Positions 54,400 through 64,000 of a stretch of 64,000 bases of DNA are shown piece by piece. A program made the translations under genes and the position numbers. The notes below the pieces were generated by a model, which searched no databases, was not told the origin of the DNA, and saw only the letters and a program-made list of their open reading frames with translations. Source of the DNA: Bacillus sp. V2I10 (lineage in GTDB: Bacteria; Bacillota; Bacilli; Bacillales; Bacillaceae); NCBI RefSeq assembly GCF_030817055.1, contig NZ_JAUSYV010000001.1, positions 5,294,001 to 5,358,000 on the forward strand, written 5' to 3'. The number at the start of each line of letters is the position of its first letter. The stretch's first letter is position 1.

Positions 54400-54500
54400 G
54401 GTTTATTACATTCTTAAAACCTTTTTCTTTCAGAAAACAGACTTTATCAAAACAAAAGTTGCCGGTTGCAAAGGAACTTGAAACTAAATAAAATAAGTAC
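54400..54500 (-). pseudogene. rhodanese-domain remnant
   Basis: The minus strand encodes DKVCFLKEKGFKNVINP, matching the last helix and strand of rhodanese (sulfurtransferase) domains. A decayed CNR/TGN stretch upstream may be the active-site loop. No open gene remains. Confidence 0.4.
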
Positions 54501-54570
54501 ACATGAGTTGATGTGATTCATTTTTTCTCTTACTTTTTAAGAGTTACATCATTTCACTGTCCCCGTTCCA

Positions 54571-55533
54571 TCAACATTCTTTTCCAAAGTTATCAAGCAA
54601 TGCACGCACTTCATCTGTTGATTTCGTGTTCATCAATTGATTTCTTAATTCACCAGCTCCACGGAATCCTTTGACATAAATTTTGAAAAAACGATGAAGC
54701 CCTGTGATTGAACGTGGTAGTGCTTCCGCATATTGATCTTGAAGATCAAGCTGCAGTCTTAAAAGATCAAGGTACTCTTTACTGCTATGCTCTTTTGGCT
54801 CTTTTTCAAAAGCAAAAGGATTTTTAAAAATACCTCGCCCAATCATAACGCCATCAATACCATATTGTTCAGCAAGCTGCAGCCCAGTTTGACGGTCAGG
54901 AATGTCTCCATTGATTGTTAGTAGCGTATTTGGCGCGATACGGTCACGTAATTTTTTGATTTCCGGAATTAGCTCCCAATGCGCATCTACTTGGCTCATT
55001 TCCTTTCTTGTACGTAAATGAATAGAAAGGTTCGCAATATCCTGTTTTAAAATATGCGTTAGCCACTCCTCCCACTCATTTACATCGTTATAGCCAAGTC
55101 GTGTTTTCACGCTGACAGGCAGTTCGCCCGCTTTTGCTGCTTGAATAAGTTCTGCCGCAACGTCTGGACGTAGAATAAGACCACTACCTTTCCCTCTCGA
55201 TGCCACATTCGGTACAGGGCAGCCCATATTAATATCGATGCCTTTAAATCCTAGCTCCGCCATGCCAATACTCATTTGACGGAAATATTCGGGATTATCT
55301 CCCCAAATATGTGCCACCATTGGCTGTTCATCTTCTGTAAAAATCAAACGGCCACGCACACTTTTCATGCCCTCTGGATGACAATAGCTATCCGAGTTTG
55401 TAAACTCTGTGAAAAATACATCCGGTCGACCGGCTTCACTTACTACGTGACGAAAAACAACATCTGTCACATCTTCCATTGGTGCAAGTACAAAAAATGG
55501 TCGTGGTAAATCACACCAAAAATTATCTATCAT
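54571..55533 (-). CDS. dus: tRNA-dihydrouridine synthase
   Basis: FMN-dependent tRNA-uridine reductase of 320 residues. TIM-barrel start [20 protein letters not shown], catalytic Cys in [24 protein letters not shown]-contact VSVKTRLGY and [16 protein letters not shown]. Start at 55533 chosen (MIDNFW is the usual N-terminus). Modifies the D-loop of tRNAs; which positions cannot be told. Separate transcription unit. Confidence 0.92.
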   Translation of the reverse strand: MIDNFWCDLPRPFFVLAPMEDVTDVVFRHVVSEAGRPDVFFTEFTNSDSYCHPEGMKSVRGRLIFTEDEQPMVAHIWGDNPEYFRQMSIGMAELGFKGIDINMGCPVPNVASRGKGSGLILRPDVAAELIQAAKAGELPVSVKTRLGYNDVNEWEEWLTHILKQDIANLSIHLRTRKEMSQVDAHWELIPEIKKLRDRIAPNTLLTINGDIPDRQTGLQLAEQYGIDGVMIGRGIFKNPFAFEKEPKEHSSKEYLDLLRLQLDLQDQYAEALPRSITGLHRFFKIYVKGFRGAGELRNQLMNTKSTDEVRALLDNFGKEC

Positions 55534-55794
55534 TTCAAACTCAAATCCTCTCACTATGGATACAACTTCAAACTCTCGGTCAAAAAATATAAAGCCAAAT
55601 GTTCCACTTCTTTTACACTTTTATCATACTTAATAACTTATTATCAAACACAAGTACATTTGTACATTTATAACTTGTGAAAAACTATTGTGAAAATCGG
55701 CAATGTTTATTTTAAAGAAAATCGGTCCTGAATGGTATTTTTATAAACAAAAAAGCAGATGGTATAGATTTTTTCTATATCAACTGCTTTTCTA

Positions 55795-57174
55795 TTATAC
55801 CAACTCCAACCACGCGACCGCTTCACAATGCGTAGTATGCGGAAACATATCAACAGGCTGCACTTCCACCGTAGCGTATCCGCCATCCTCTAACATCCGC
55901 AAATCCCGTGCAAGTGTCGCTGGATTACAGCTTACATACACAACCTTCTTCGGTTTCATATCCAAAATCGTCTGCAGCAAGGCTGCATCGCACCCTTTAC
56001 GAGGCGGATCGACAACAATAACATCAGCTGCATTCCCTTCTTCATACCACTTAGGAATGACTACTTCAGCTTCACCTACTGCAAACTCAGCATTTTCAAT
56101 TCCGTTCAATGCTGCATTGCGTTTTGCATCTTCAATGGCTTCAAGCACGATTTCCACACCGAAAACCTTTTTAGCTTTCTGCGCTAAGAACAGTGATATC
56201 GTTCCAATACCACAATAAGCATCAATAACAGATTCATCACCGCTCAAATCTGCATACTCCAAAGCTTTATCATAAAGCACCTTTGTTTGCTCAGGATTGA
56301 CCTGATAGAAAGATCTTGCCGAGATCGCAAACTTGATGTCTCCGATGTAATCGTAGATGTATTCTTCGCCCCAGAGCACGGTTGTTTGGTCGCCGAAGAT
56401 GACGTTTGTGCGTTTTGGGTTGATGTTTTGGACGATGGACTTGATGGCTGGGAATTGGGATGTAATGTCGTCGATGATGTCTTTTTTGTTTGGGAAATCG
56501 GGTGTTCTTGTGATGAAGACAACCATCATTTCTTTTGTGACGATGCCGTAGCGAACCATGATGTGGCGGAGCCAGCCTTTGTTTTTCCGTTCGTCGTAAG
56601 CACGGATGCCGTGACGTGTGGCGATGGCTTTGATGGCTGCGACGACTTCATCGTTTTCGCTTTGCTGGATGAGGCATTGCTCCATATCGATGATTTCGTG
56701 GGAGCGCTGCTGGTAGAAGCCGGCGACTAGTCCGCCTTCACGTTCTCCAACTGGTACCTGTGCTTTGTTGCGGTAGTTCCATGGATCTTCCATGCCAAGT
56801 GTCGGGTGAACGGTAACGTTGTCTAAGTTCAGCTTGCCGATTCTTGTGAGTACTTCTTTTACTTGCTTCTGTTTAAAGTCGAGCTGGCCCTGATAGCTTA
56901 AGTGCTGAAGCTGACAGCCGCCGCATTGTTTATAGATCGGGCACGGGGCATCGGTACGCTGTGAGCTTTCTTCGTGCAGCTCGACAAGGCGTCCGAAGGC
57001 ATAGCCTTTATTTATTTTTGTGACTTTGATTTGACCTTTTTCGTTTGGAAGGGCGTTCGGTACGAAGATTGGATAGCCTTCGATTTTGGCAACGCCTGAT
57101 CCGTCATGTGTCAGGTCTTCGAAGGTAACTTCGTAGTATTCATTTTTTTGTACAGGCGCTATTGCCTTTGTCAT
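55795..57174 (-). CDS. rlmD: 23S rRNA (uracil-5-)-methyltransferase RlmD/RlmCD type
   Basis: SAM-dependent RNA m5U methyltransferase of 459 residues. TRAM domain at 10-70 ([29 protein letters not shown]), iron-sulfur Cys in [15 protein letters not shown] (about 80-95), methyltransferase core with [26 protein letters not shown], and the catalytic Cys in [15 protein letters not shown]-terminal [14 protein letters not shown] is typical. Located downstream of dagK as in B. subtilis (yerQ-yefA). Confidence 0.94.
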   Translation of the reverse strand: MTKAIAPVQKNEYYEVTFEDLTHDGSGVAKIEGYPIFVPNALPNEKGQIKVTKINKGYAFGRLVELHEESSQRTDAPCPIYKQCGGCQLQHLSYQGQLDFKQKQVKEVLTRIGKLNLDNVTVHPTLGMEDPWNYRNKAQVPVGEREGGLVAGFYQQRSHEIIDMEQCLIQQSENDEVVAAIKAIATRHGIRAYDERKNKGWLRHIMVRYGIVTKEMMVVFITRTPDFPNKKDIIDDITSQFPAIKSIVQNINPKRTNVIFGDQTTVLWGEEYIYDYIGDIKFAISARSFYQVNPEQTKVLYDKALEYADLSGDESVIDAYCGIGTISLFLAQKAKKVFGVEIVLEAIEDAKRNAALNGIENAEFAVGEAEVVIPKWYEEGNAADVIVVDPPRKGCDAALLQTILDMKPKKVVYVSCNPATLARDLRMLEDGGYATVEVQPVDMFPHTTHCEAVAWLELV

Positions 57175-57208
57175 GATTATCTTCCTTTACTCATACTGAT
57201 TATATAGA

Positions 57209-57325
57209 AAAGCGGAAGCGTCTGTTTAGCTCCGGCAGGAAGAAAAAGGATCCGACGGAAAAGTCCGGTTTTGACTTTTTGGCGGAGCCGTTCTGACCGA
57301 GGAGTTAGACGCTGGAGCTAGACAT
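57209..57325. repeat. imperfect palindromic intergenic element
   Basis: AGCGTCTGTTTAGCTCC (57217-57233) pairs with GGAGTTAGACGCT (57301-57313), enclosing inner GC-rich stems (CCGACGG/AAGTCCGG). It begins GAAAAGCGGAAGCG, a motif I recall between genes in many Bacillus genomes. Unrelated to repeat A. Confidence 0.6.
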
Positions 57326-57402
57326 GGATAACTTAATTCAAGCCATTACCCACATTTTAACACACCGAAGACATAAGAAAAACTTGGCGCAGGGCCAAGT
57401 TT

Positions 57403-58314
57403 TTATTCGTCCATGGACTGGGCTTTTGCAAGCGGCATGAGGACGTCAATGTGACGGTACAGGTTGACGAATTCTCCCGGGAGGTCGCCGCCGTATTCGC
57501 CGTCTAGGTTTAATTGCATTTTTTGAGCGGATGTTACTTTCACTCGGTTTGCGGTTGTATAGATGATGTTGCCATCACTGATATGCTCACCGCGCAGGGC
57601 GAGACTTGCGACTCTGATGAACTCGGCAAGGTTTGTTTTTTTCAAGATAAGAAGGTCGAACATGCCGTCATTCAGTTTGGAGTCTGGCGCAAGTTTTTCA
57701 AAGCCGCCGACAGAGTTTGTGAGCGATACGAGGAAGAGCATGATTTCACCTTTGAACAGCTTTCCATCATATTCGATTTCTACTTCAGCCGGGCGGATGG
57801 AAGGCAGCATTTCCATGCCTTTTAAATAATAAGCGAGCTGACCTAATACCGTTTTCAGCTTGCTTGGCACTTCATATGTGAGTTCAGTCAGACGTCCGCC
57901 GCCTGCGATGTTGACAAAGTAGTGGCCGTTGACGCGTCCGATGTCGATCGCTCTTGCTTCGCCTGCAAGCAGGGCGTCTACCGCTGTTAAGATATTATCC
58001 CGCGGGATGCTGATGGCGCGGGCAAAGTCGTTTGTCGTCCCGACAGGTATCACGCCAAGCTGCGGTCTAATCTCCAGCTCTGCAAGTCCGTTTACTACTT
58101 CGTTTACGGTGCCGTCTCCGCCTGCTGCAATGACAAGGTCAAAGCCGCGTTCGCCTGCGACTCTTGCTGCCTGGATGGCATCGCCTTCGCAGGTTGTCGC
58201 GTGGCATGATGTTTCATAACCGGCTATTTCAAATTTCTGAAGAACTTCAGGTAATTGTTTTTTAAAGGCTTCGCGCCCTGATGTTGGATTATAGATTATT
58301 CTTGCTCTTTTCAT
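57403..58314 (-). CDS. dagK: diacylglycerol/lipid kinase (DgkB/YerQ)
   Basis: Soluble lipid kinase of 303 residues. ARIIYNPTSGREAFKK at the N-terminus, the nucleotide-binding GGDGTVNEVVNGL (about 65-77), PVGTTNDFARAI and late LNLDGEYGGDLPGEF. It phosphorylates diacylglycerol released during lipoteichoic acid synthesis so that it re-enters phospholipid synthesis. Start at 58314 matches the B. subtilis protein; two further ATGs lie 9 and 12 bases upstream. Confidence 0.93.
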   Translation of the reverse strand: MKRARIIYNPTSGREAFKKQLPEVLQKFEIAGYETSCHATTCEGDAIQAARVAGERGFDLVIAAGGDGTVNEVVNGLAELEIRPQLGVIPVGTTNDFARAISIPRDNILTAVDALLAGEARAIDIGRVNGHYFVNIAGGGRLTELTYEVPSKLKTVLGQLAYYLKGMEMLPSIRPAEVEIEYDGKLFKGEIMLFLVSLTNSVGGFEKLAPDSKLNDGMFDLLILKKTNLAEFIRVASLALRGEHISDGNIIYTTANRVKVTSAQKMQLNLDGEYGGDLPGEFVNLYRHIDVLMPLAKAQSMDE

Positions 58315-58442
58315 TTTCCCCATCATCCTAAGTTAGAATGTATTTCCATGATTTGTTGTATCTAACAAGCCATCAATTATACTACACCTTTTTTGTTAGA
58401 TACGCAATCCATAGAACTAGTATAGCCAAAGCCGGATAAAAA

Positions 58443-58480
58443 CAACGGCGCCATACATGATGTTCACGCGGCGCCGTCTC
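58443..58480 (-). terminator. terminator of the gatCAB operon
   Basis: ACGGCGCC (58445-58452) and GGCGCCGT (58470-58477); on the minus strand followed by TGTTTTTA, 10 bases after the gatB stop. Confidence 0.85.
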
Positions 58481-58486
58481 TTTGTT

Positions 58487-59917
58487 TTATCGTTTCTGAA
58501 TTTCTTCAAGCAAAAGCTTGTTGACCATTGGCGGGTTTGCCTGGCCTTTTGTTGCTTTCATAATTTGACCGACTAGGAAGCCGATCGCTTTTTGTTTACC
58601 GCTTTTGAAGTCCTCGATGGATTGCGGATTCGCATCAAGTGATTCGTTCACGATTTTGCGGAGCGTGCCTTCGTCAGAGATTTGGACAAGTCCCTGATCC
58701 TTAACGATTTGCTCGGCATCGCCGCCTTTTTCGATCAGCTCTTTGAATACTTTTTTCGCGATTTTTGTTGAAATCGTGCCGTTTTCAATCAGCTTGATCA
58801 TGCCCGCAAGTCCTTCTGGTGTAAGGGCTACATCCTGAAGCTCTTTACCTTCAGCGTTCAAGTAGCCGCTCACTTCACCCATTAACCAGTTTGAAGCCTG
58901 CTTCGCATCTGCTTCTTTTGCAACCGTTGCTTCAAAGAAATCGGACATTTCTTTTGTCAGAGTAAGGACCTGTGCATCATAAGATGGAAGGCCAAGTTCT
59001 TCCACATAGCGCTTTTGACGCTGATCAGGAAGCTCAGGAATCGTTGAACGAATTCGTTCCTTCCACTCGTCATCAATGTAGAGGGACACAAGGTCCGGCT
59101 CCGGGAAGTAGCGGTAGTCGTCAGATCCTTCTTTCACACGCATCAGGATTGTTTTCCCCGTTGCTTCGTCAAAGCGGCGTGTTTCCTGCTCGATGATGCC
59201 GCCTGATAAAAGAACTTCCTCCTGGCGCTTCACTTCATGCTCAAGTCCTCTGCGGACAAAGTTGAAGGAGTTCAGGTTTTTCAGCTCTGCTTTTGTACCG
59301 AATTTCTCTTGGCCTACTGGACGAAGGGAAATGTTGGCGTCACAGCGGAGTGAGCCTTCTTCCATCTTGCAGTCCGATACACCTGTGTATTGAATGATCG
59401 CTTTCAGCTTTTCAAGATAAGCGTAAGCTTCTTCAGGTGTGCGGATGTCCGGCTCTGAGACGATTTCGATCAGCGGTGTGCCCTGGCGGTTGTAATCACA
59501 AAGAGAATAACCGTCGCCTGTATGTGTCAGCTTGCCTGCATCTTCTTCTAAATGAAGGCGGGTAATGCCGATTCTTTTCTTGTAGCCGCTCACTTCAATA
59601 TCAATCCAGCCGTGCTCGCCGATTGGCTTGTCAAACTGGGAAATCTGGTAAGCTTTCGGGTTATCCGGGTAAAAATAGTTTTTGCGGTCGAACTTTGTAT
59701 CTGTCGCAACTTCACAGTTCAACGCCATAGCAGCTTTCATGGCGAAATCAACGGCTTCTTTGTTTAATACCGGGAGAACCCCTGGGTAGCCAAGTTCGAT
59801 CACGCTTGTGTTTGTATTTGAATCAGCGCCGAAATGGTTCGGTGCGCTTGAGAAAATTTTCGAATTTGTTTTTAATTCAACGTGGACTTCAAGTCCAATG
59901 ACCGTTTCAAAGTTCAT
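58487..59917 (-). CDS. gatB: aspartyl/glutamyl-tRNA(Asn/Gln) amidotransferase subunit B
   Basis: Protein of 476 residues, the kinase/tRNA-binding subunit of Gat[24 protein letters not shown] at the start, [11 protein letters not shown] and [20 protein letters not shown] in the cradle domain, and a C-terminal YqeY-like helical domain ([19 protein letters not shown]). It activates Glu/Asp on mischarged tRNA. Third gene of gatC-gatA-gatB, 11 bases after gatA. Confidence 0.97.
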   Translation of the reverse strand: MNFETVIGLEVHVELKTNSKIFSSAPNHFGADSNTNTSVIELGYPGVLPVLNKEAVDFAMKAAMALNCEVATDTKFDRKNYFYPDNPKAYQISQFDKPIGEHGWIDIEVSGYKKRIGITRLHLEEDAGKLTHTGDGYSLCDYNRQGTPLIEIVSEPDIRTPEEAYAYLEKLKAIIQYTGVSDCKMEEGSLRCDANISLRPVGQEKFGTKAELKNLNSFNFVRRGLEHEVKRQEEVLLSGGIIEQETRRFDEATGKTILMRVKEGSDDYRYFPEPDLVSLYIDDEWKERIRSTIPELPDQRQKRYVEELGLPSYDAQVLTLTKEMSDFFEATVAKEADAKQASNWLMGEVSGYLNAEGKELQDVALTPEGLAGMIKLIENGTISTKIAKKVFKELIEKGGDAEQIVKDQGLVQISDEGTLRKIVNESLDANPQSIEDFKSGKQKAIGFLVGQIMKATKGQANPPMVNKLLLEEIQKR

Positions 59918-59928
59918 GATTTCACCCC

Positions 59929-61386
59929 TTACAATTCAGGTTTTGCTTTATGATGGTCGGTTGCCTGCTCAAATGCATGCGCAACGCGGTAAACTGTACT
60001 TTCGTCGAAATGCTTTCCGATAATTTGAAGTCCAAGCGGCAAGCCATTTGAGAAACCGCATGGTACGGAGATTCCAGGTACGCCCGCAAGGTTCACAGGG
60101 ATTGTTAAAATATCGTTCGCATACATAGTCATCGGGTCATCTGTTTTTTCGCCTACTTTAAAGGCTGGAGTCGGCGTTGTCGGTCCAACGATGACGTCGT
60201 ATTTTTCAAACACATCTTCAAAGTCTTTTTTGATGAGTGTGCGGACTTGCTGTGCTTTTTTGTAGTAAGCGTCATAGTAGCCTGAGCTGAGTGCGAATGT
60301 TCCAAGCATGATGCGGCGTTTGACCTCATCGCCGAATCCCTCTGAACGGGACTGCTTGTACAATTCGATTAAATTCTTCGCATTGTCTGAACGGTAGCCG
60401 TAGCGGACGCCGTCAAAACGTGCAAGATTCGCTGATGCTTCTGATGAAGACAGCAGGTAGTACGTAGCAAGCGCGTATTTTGAATGAGGCAGAGAAACCT
60501 CTTCCCATGTTGCACCCTGTGCTTCTAATACTTTTAAAGCATCTAGAACAGACTGCTTTACTTCTTCGCTGACGCCTTCGCCTAAGTATTCTTTTGGTAC
60601 GGCGATTTTAAGACCTTTTACATCTCCTGTCAGTGCAGAAAGAAAATCTGGAACGTCAACGTTTGCTGATGTTGAGTCCATTTTATCTGCTCCTGAAATC
60701 GCTTGGAGCAAAAAGGCATTGTCTTCAACATTTGTCGTTAACGGTCCGATTTGATCAAGAGATGATGCAAATGCAATTAGTCCGAAACGTGATACACGTC
60801 CATATGTAGGTTTTAACCCAACGACACCTGTGAAGGCTGCCGGCTGGCGAATCGATCCGCCTGTATCCGATCCAAGGGCAAATGGTACCTCGCGCGCTGC
60901 AACTGCTGCAGCTGAACCGCCGCTTGATCCGCCTGGTACGGTTTCAAGATCCCATGGGTTTTTCGTTATTTTGTAGCCTGAGTTCTCTGTTGAAGATCCC
61001 ATTGCGAATTCATCCATGTTTAGTTTTCCGATTGTGACAGCTTCCGCTTTTTTCAAATGCTGAACAACGGTTGCGTCATAAATCGGATCGAAGTTTTCAA
61101 GGATTTTACTTGCCGCTGTAGTACGAAGGTTTTTCGTGACGATGTTGTCCTTTACTCCGATCGGCATTCCAAACATTAGGCCGAATTCATCACGCGTTCC
61201 GATTGCTTCGTCCAGTTCTTTTGCATAGGAACGTGCTTTTTCTTCATCTAATGTAAGGAAGGCATTTACTTGATCGTCGACGGCATGAATTCGTTTGTAC
61301 GATTCGTCAACAAGGTCTGTTACGGTGATTTCTTTTTTATGTAAAAGTGTTTTTAGTTCTGAAAGTTTATGGTCAAATAATGACAT
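59929..61386 (-). CDS. gatA: aspartyl/glutamyl-tRNA amidotransferase subunit A
   Basis: Amidase-signature enzyme of 485 residues that releases ammonia from glutamine. The Ser-cisSer-Lys triad is visible: Lys in GVKDNIV (about 79), [12 protein letters not shown] and the nucleophile Ser in [13 protein letters not shown] (about 178). Forms the complex with GatC and GatB; 16 bases after gatC. Confidence 0.97.
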   Translation of the reverse strand: MSLFDHKLSELKTLLHKKEITVTDLVDESYKRIHAVDDQVNAFLTLDEEKARSYAKELDEAIGTRDEFGLMFGMPIGVKDNIVTKNLRTTAASKILENFDPIYDATVVQHLKKAEAVTIGKLNMDEFAMGSSTENSGYKITKNPWDLETVPGGSSGGSAAAVAAREVPFALGSDTGGSIRQPAAFTGVVGLKPTYGRVSRFGLIAFASSLDQIGPLTTNVEDNAFLLQAISGADKMDSTSANVDVPDFLSALTGDVKGLKIAVPKEYLGEGVSEEVKQSVLDALKVLEAQGATWEEVSLPHSKYALATYYLLSSSEASANLARFDGVRYGYRSDNAKNLIELYKQSRSEGFGDEVKRRIMLGTFALSSGYYDAYYKKAQQVRTLIKKDFEDVFEKYDVIVGPTTPTPAFKVGEKTDDPMTMYANDILTIPVNLAGVPGISVPCGFSNGLPLGLQIIGKHFDESTVYRVAHAFEQATDHHKAKPEL

Positions 61387-61402
61387 GATGGCTGCTCCCT
61401 CC

Positions 61403-61693
61403 TTATTCTAAAATGGACGGCACGCGAATGTATCCGTCTTTATGGTCAGGAGCGTTTTTCACGACATCCTCTACTGGCAATCCTTTTTCTGCTTTGTCTT
61501 CGCGCAGAATGTTTTTCATCTCTAATACATGTGTTGTCGGCTCAACGCCTGTTGTATCAAGCTCATTCAATTGCTCGGCGAATGTGATGATCGCGTCCAA
61601 TTGAGTTGTGAACATTTCCGTTTCTTCTTCCGTGATCGCTAAACGCGCTAAATTCGCAACGTGCTTCACTTCTTCTTTTGAAATGCGTGACAT
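61403..61693 (-). CDS. gatC: aspartyl/glutamyl-tRNA amidotransferase subunit C
   Basis: Protein of 96 residues with [16 protein letters not shown] and late RVPSILE, the standard GatC pattern. It wraps around GatA and stabilises it. The start at 61693 is set by GGAGGTGG upstream; the frame stays open to 61726. First gene of the operon. Confidence 0.96.
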   Translation of the reverse strand: MSRISKEEVKHVANLARLAITEEETEMFTTQLDAIITFAEQLNELDTTGVEPTTHVLEMKNILREDKAEKGLPVEDVVKNAPDHKDGYIRVPSILE

Positions 61694-61776
61694 GTGCTCC
61701 ACCTCCGTTAAATCTCTTGTAAACAATACTCTGATGATATCAAAAGTCAGTGCATTAAAGCAACAGAAGGCCGTAA

Positions 61777-62712
61777 TTATTGCGCCTTTCCGTATTCCTG
61801 ATCGAGCACTTTTTTCACAATGTTCGGGTGATCCGTCATGATGCCATCCGCGCCGATTTCAACGAGCTTCCGGACACTGTCTTCATCGTTGATCGTCCAG
61901 TATTGCACAGCGATGTTTCGTTTATGCAGCGATTTGATGAGCCGCTCGGTTGTGAGATTAAGATCACTGGCGCTCATTGGGATTTCAACCGCCGTGTATT
62001 TGTTCATTGGAATCAGCCGGTCCAGGAACAGCTTATGCGCAAGGACGAAGTTGCGTGTTGCTTCGGATGGTGAGCTGACAGGAACTTTGCCGCCGGTTGC
62101 TTCGGGTGAAGTAGTTCAGCGATTCGTCGTAGAATGAGGCGATGATGACTTTGTTGGTCATGTTGTGTTTTTGGATCAAGTCGGCCATTTTGTCTGCCAG
62201 TAAGGGGTCTTCGGTTTTCAGCTCAATAGTCATTGGATAGCCTGGGAAAGCGGTGAAGATCTCCTCCATTGTCGGGATGGTGACGCCTTTGTTCCGGTAA
62301 GGATGGGTTCCGTCCGGACCGATGAAGTGATAGCCTGCGTCCAGCTGTTTCAGTTGTTGGAGTGTCATGTCTTTTACAGCGCCGGTTCCATTTGTTGTGC
62401 GGTCGACAGTGTCATCATGAATGATAACGACTTCTTCATCTTTTGAGAGGTGAACGTCCATTTCGAACACGTCGACTTCGAGTTTTTCTGAAAGGGAGAA
62501 GGCTGCCAGCGTGTTGCCGGGCGCCATTCCCTCTCCGCCTTGATGGGCGATAATGAATGGACGCTTGCCTTTTTTGAGGAAAGCCTGGTTTTCTACGGAA
62601 TGAACAGGGATTAATGGAAGGAGGCGATGAACAGGATCAGCGTGATGAGAATCGCAGAGGTGATTTTGAGCTTGGTTCTCTTCTTTCGGACGGGCTGCGG
62701 CAAGATTTCCAT
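61777..62712 (-). pseudogene. membrane-anchored glycerophosphodiester phosphodiesterase, two frameshifts
   Basis: From ATG 62712 one frame encodes a basic N-terminus and a membrane helix (TSAILITLILFIASF). The GDPD domain then reads in another frame (PFIIAHQGGEGMAPGNTLAAF, FEMDVHLSKDEEVVIIHDDTVDRTTNGTG, YPMTIELKT). A second frameshift near 62109 moves the rest (PEATGGKVPVSSPSEATR, then NKYTAVEIPMSASDL to YGKAQ) to a third frame ending 61777. Corrected length is about 310 residues. One base too many at each place would explain it: decay or sequencing error. The catalytic HRG is HQG here. Confidence 0.75.
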
Positions 62713-62817
62713 GGTTTGGTCCCCTTTTTTGGTTGGTAGTTTCTTTATATCATGGATGGTGAAATGAGTGATGTAGGATTTTTTTCAAATTTCTTCAACG
62801 AGTTTAAAAATAGGAAG

Positions 62818-62848
62818 AGCTCTTACCTAGATAGATAAGAGCTGCAAT
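62818..62848 (-). terminator. terminator after the WXG-like gene
   Basis: AGCTCTTA (62818-62825) and TAAGAGCT (62836-62843), with a short T-rich tail on the minus strand. Confidence 0.6.
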
Positions 62849-63156
62849 TAGAATTTTGGACCTTTATTTAGTTCGCTATTAATTAGGTTACGAACTTTTT
62901 TCTCAGCTCTCCCTATTTCACGGTAGACTTCTTCTAATGAAACTATTTTCATCGTATATTGATAATGATAATCTTCTAGTTCAGACATAAAGGCTTCTTG
63001 GGCATTGCCAGCTTTCCATGAGTTTACTTCTTCCATTACTTGTTTAATCAAAGATTGTTCAGCCTTGAGATTATCTATAAACAAATTATACTCAGCTTCT
63101 AATTCATTAATGTCGCTATGTTCTTTTAATAGTTTTTCTACTTCAGGATTATTCAT
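62848..63156 (-). CDS. WXG100-like helical partner protein
   Basis: Protein of 102 residues, two long helices with a W-x-x-G turn: VNSWKAGNAQEAFMSELEDY matches the WXG100 centre (W, G, A, F spacing). No signal peptide. The start at 63156 lies inside the end of the lipase gene (8-base overlap) and is preceded by AGGCGG, so the two are translationally coupled. WXG100 proteins are substrates or targeting partners of type VII (Esx) secretion. It lacks the C-terminal YxxxD/E export tag in an obvious form, so a chaperone/partner role is more likely than that of EsxA itself. Confidence 0.7.
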   Translation of the reverse strand: MNNPEVEKLLKEHSDINELEAEYNLFIDNLKAEQSLIKQVMEEVNSWKAGNAQEAFMSELEDYHYQYTMKIVSLEEVYREIGRAEKKVRNLINSELNKGPKF

Positions 63157-64000
63157 GCAATTTATCCGCCTCAACAAAAGCTAATGAAGAAGAGCTCAAG
63201 TTATGTTTAATTTCTAATGTTTTTTGAGAATACCATATATTAAAATTTTGTGCAGATTGTATAACCTCATCAATGATGTAATCTGAACGCTTTATATTGT
63301 CTAATAAATTTGCTGTTCTCTTTATATCATTACATAAATCATCCACACGACCAATGAAATAATCCAATCGTTTTGAGGTTTCATCAAGGTGATGTGGCGT
63401 AACATCAATACTAGCTACCTCAGGGAAAAAAAACCTTGGTGATTTCCAACCATTTGCTCCCGTCAAAACATTTGTTATTACAGGATTATTAACATTTCCA
63501 AATCTATCAAATTTATAATGTTCAAGAGCATGGTAGTTTTCTCCTGAAATAGATTTATAAAACCTATAAAATGGATTAATATCATTGTTTTCATATTGAA
63601 ATTGGGTACCGATGTAATAAGTTGAACCTATATGTCTTTCGTAAGCTTCAAGAGCACCAGCACTAATTGAATCTTTTGGATGAACGTAATTTACAATTTG
63701 TTTGTCAAACTTTCCATCCATAACTTCAGATTGCTTCTTTTCAGAAAGCAATCCCACGACACTAGGAGAATTAAATGTTACCGCAGCAACATTACAAACT
63801 GCAGCTGCGTAAGAAGCCAATGCTCCTCCAAGTGAATGCCCTGTTAATGAGATATTAGATTCCGGATACTTTTCTTGAACGGCTTTTACAAGTTTTTCAG
63901 CCTGTCTAAATTGATTCTTTTCATGTAAATCAAAGTTGATTTTTTTATCAACAATATTAACATCAAGCCCAAACTTATTTACCTTATCTTTTGCAACAAC
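63149..64000 (-). CDS. lipase-fold protein with helical C-terminal domain, putative type VII effector (5' end beyond window)
   Basis: At least 283 C-terminal residues are in the window; the frame is still open at base 64000, so the start lies outside. Nucleophile elbow TGHSLGGALASYAAAV, then YVHPKDSISAGALEAYERHI (Asp), GSTYY, NYHALEHYKFDRFGNVNN (His), and a helical C-terminal region of about 110 residues (LDETSKRLDYFIGRVDDLCN). It shares order and motifs with the lipase at 7917-9353, so the two loci are paralogous. Overlaps the WXG-like gene by 8 bases. Predicted phospholipase-type toxin; not proven. Confidence 0.75.
   Translation of the reverse strand, partial: VVAKDKVNKFGLDVNIVDKKINFDLHEKNQFRQAEKLVKAVQEKYPESNISLTGHSLGGALASYAAAVCNVAAVTFNSPSVVGLLSEKKQSEVMDGKFDKQIVNYVHPKDSISAGALEAYERHIGSTYYIGTQFQYENNDINPFYRFYKSISGENYHALEHYKFDRFGNVNNPVITNVLTGANGWKSPRFFFPEVASIDVTPHHLDETSKRLDYFIGRVDDLCNDIKRTANLLDNIKRSDYIIDEVIQSAQNFNIWYSQKTLEIKHNLSSSSLAFVEADKLHE

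Overview
The window reads as a chromosomal segment of a low-GC, spore-former-type Gram-positive bacterium of the Bacillaceae (Bacillus or a close genus; species not determinable from sequence alone). The grounds are AGGAGG-type ribosome binding sites, TTG/GTG starts, lipoprotein signal peptides, CcpA-like cre sites, a LicT/RAT-controlled bgl operon, a phoD-tatA pair, and a gatCAB - dagK - rlmD block that resembles the Bacillus subtilis gatCAB/yerQ/yefA neighbourhood.

Layout. 0.2-6.4 kb: a minus-strand carbohydrate uptake and catabolism cluster (LacI regulator, TIM-barrel isomerase, lipoprotein binding protein, two permeases, Gfo/Idh/MocA dehydrogenase) with three identical TGTAATCGATTACA operators and no own ATPase. 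6.8-10.6 kb: an operon of a lipase-fold protein, a helical partner and a CPBP membrane protease, divergent from two intact lipoproteins and one broken one; it resembles a type VII secreted lipase toxin/immunity locus. 10.9-15 kb: three exported hydrolases. 15-20.3 kb: a 2-deoxyribose utilisation operon (deoC, FucP-type permease, DeoX-like protein, RbsK/DeoK-type kinase) under a LacI gene that carries a one-base frameshift. 20.6-24.1 kb: housekeeping and hypothetical genes. 24.3-28.1 kb: GlpQ-type diesterase and PhoD phosphatase with TatA, suggesting scavenging of phosphate from teichoic acid.

28.2-44.7 kb is an accessory region: single small genes of unrelated function (NUDIX, VanZ, HxlR remnant, LPD-type protein, ECF42 sigma + DGPF protein, DoxX, ArsR, GNAT remnant, DinB, VOC, DUF3231, SRPBCC remnant, MFS pump) with a complete bglP-bglH-licT operon among them. 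About a dozen copies of a palindromic repeat (TTCAACAATCGGGCGC ... TTCTTGAATAAG) lie between 28.2 and 42.4 kb and nowhere else that I found. Several copies sit exactly at, or overlap, the 3' ends of genes, and several genes are truncated at a copy. This cassette-like array is the most unusual feature of the window. 44.8-48.8 kb: helD, bracketed by a 149-bp direct repeat derived from the YjbR-family gene next to it. 48.9-54.1 kb: a two-component system, and a carbonic anhydrase + SulP transporter pair. 54.6-61.7 kb: core genes (dus, rlmD, dagK, gatBAC). 61.8-62.7 kb: a GDPD pseudogene with two frameshifts. 62.8-64.0 kb: a second lipase-fold gene, cut by the window edge, that overlaps a WXG100-like partner gene and is a clear paralogue of the 7.9-9.4 kb lipase.
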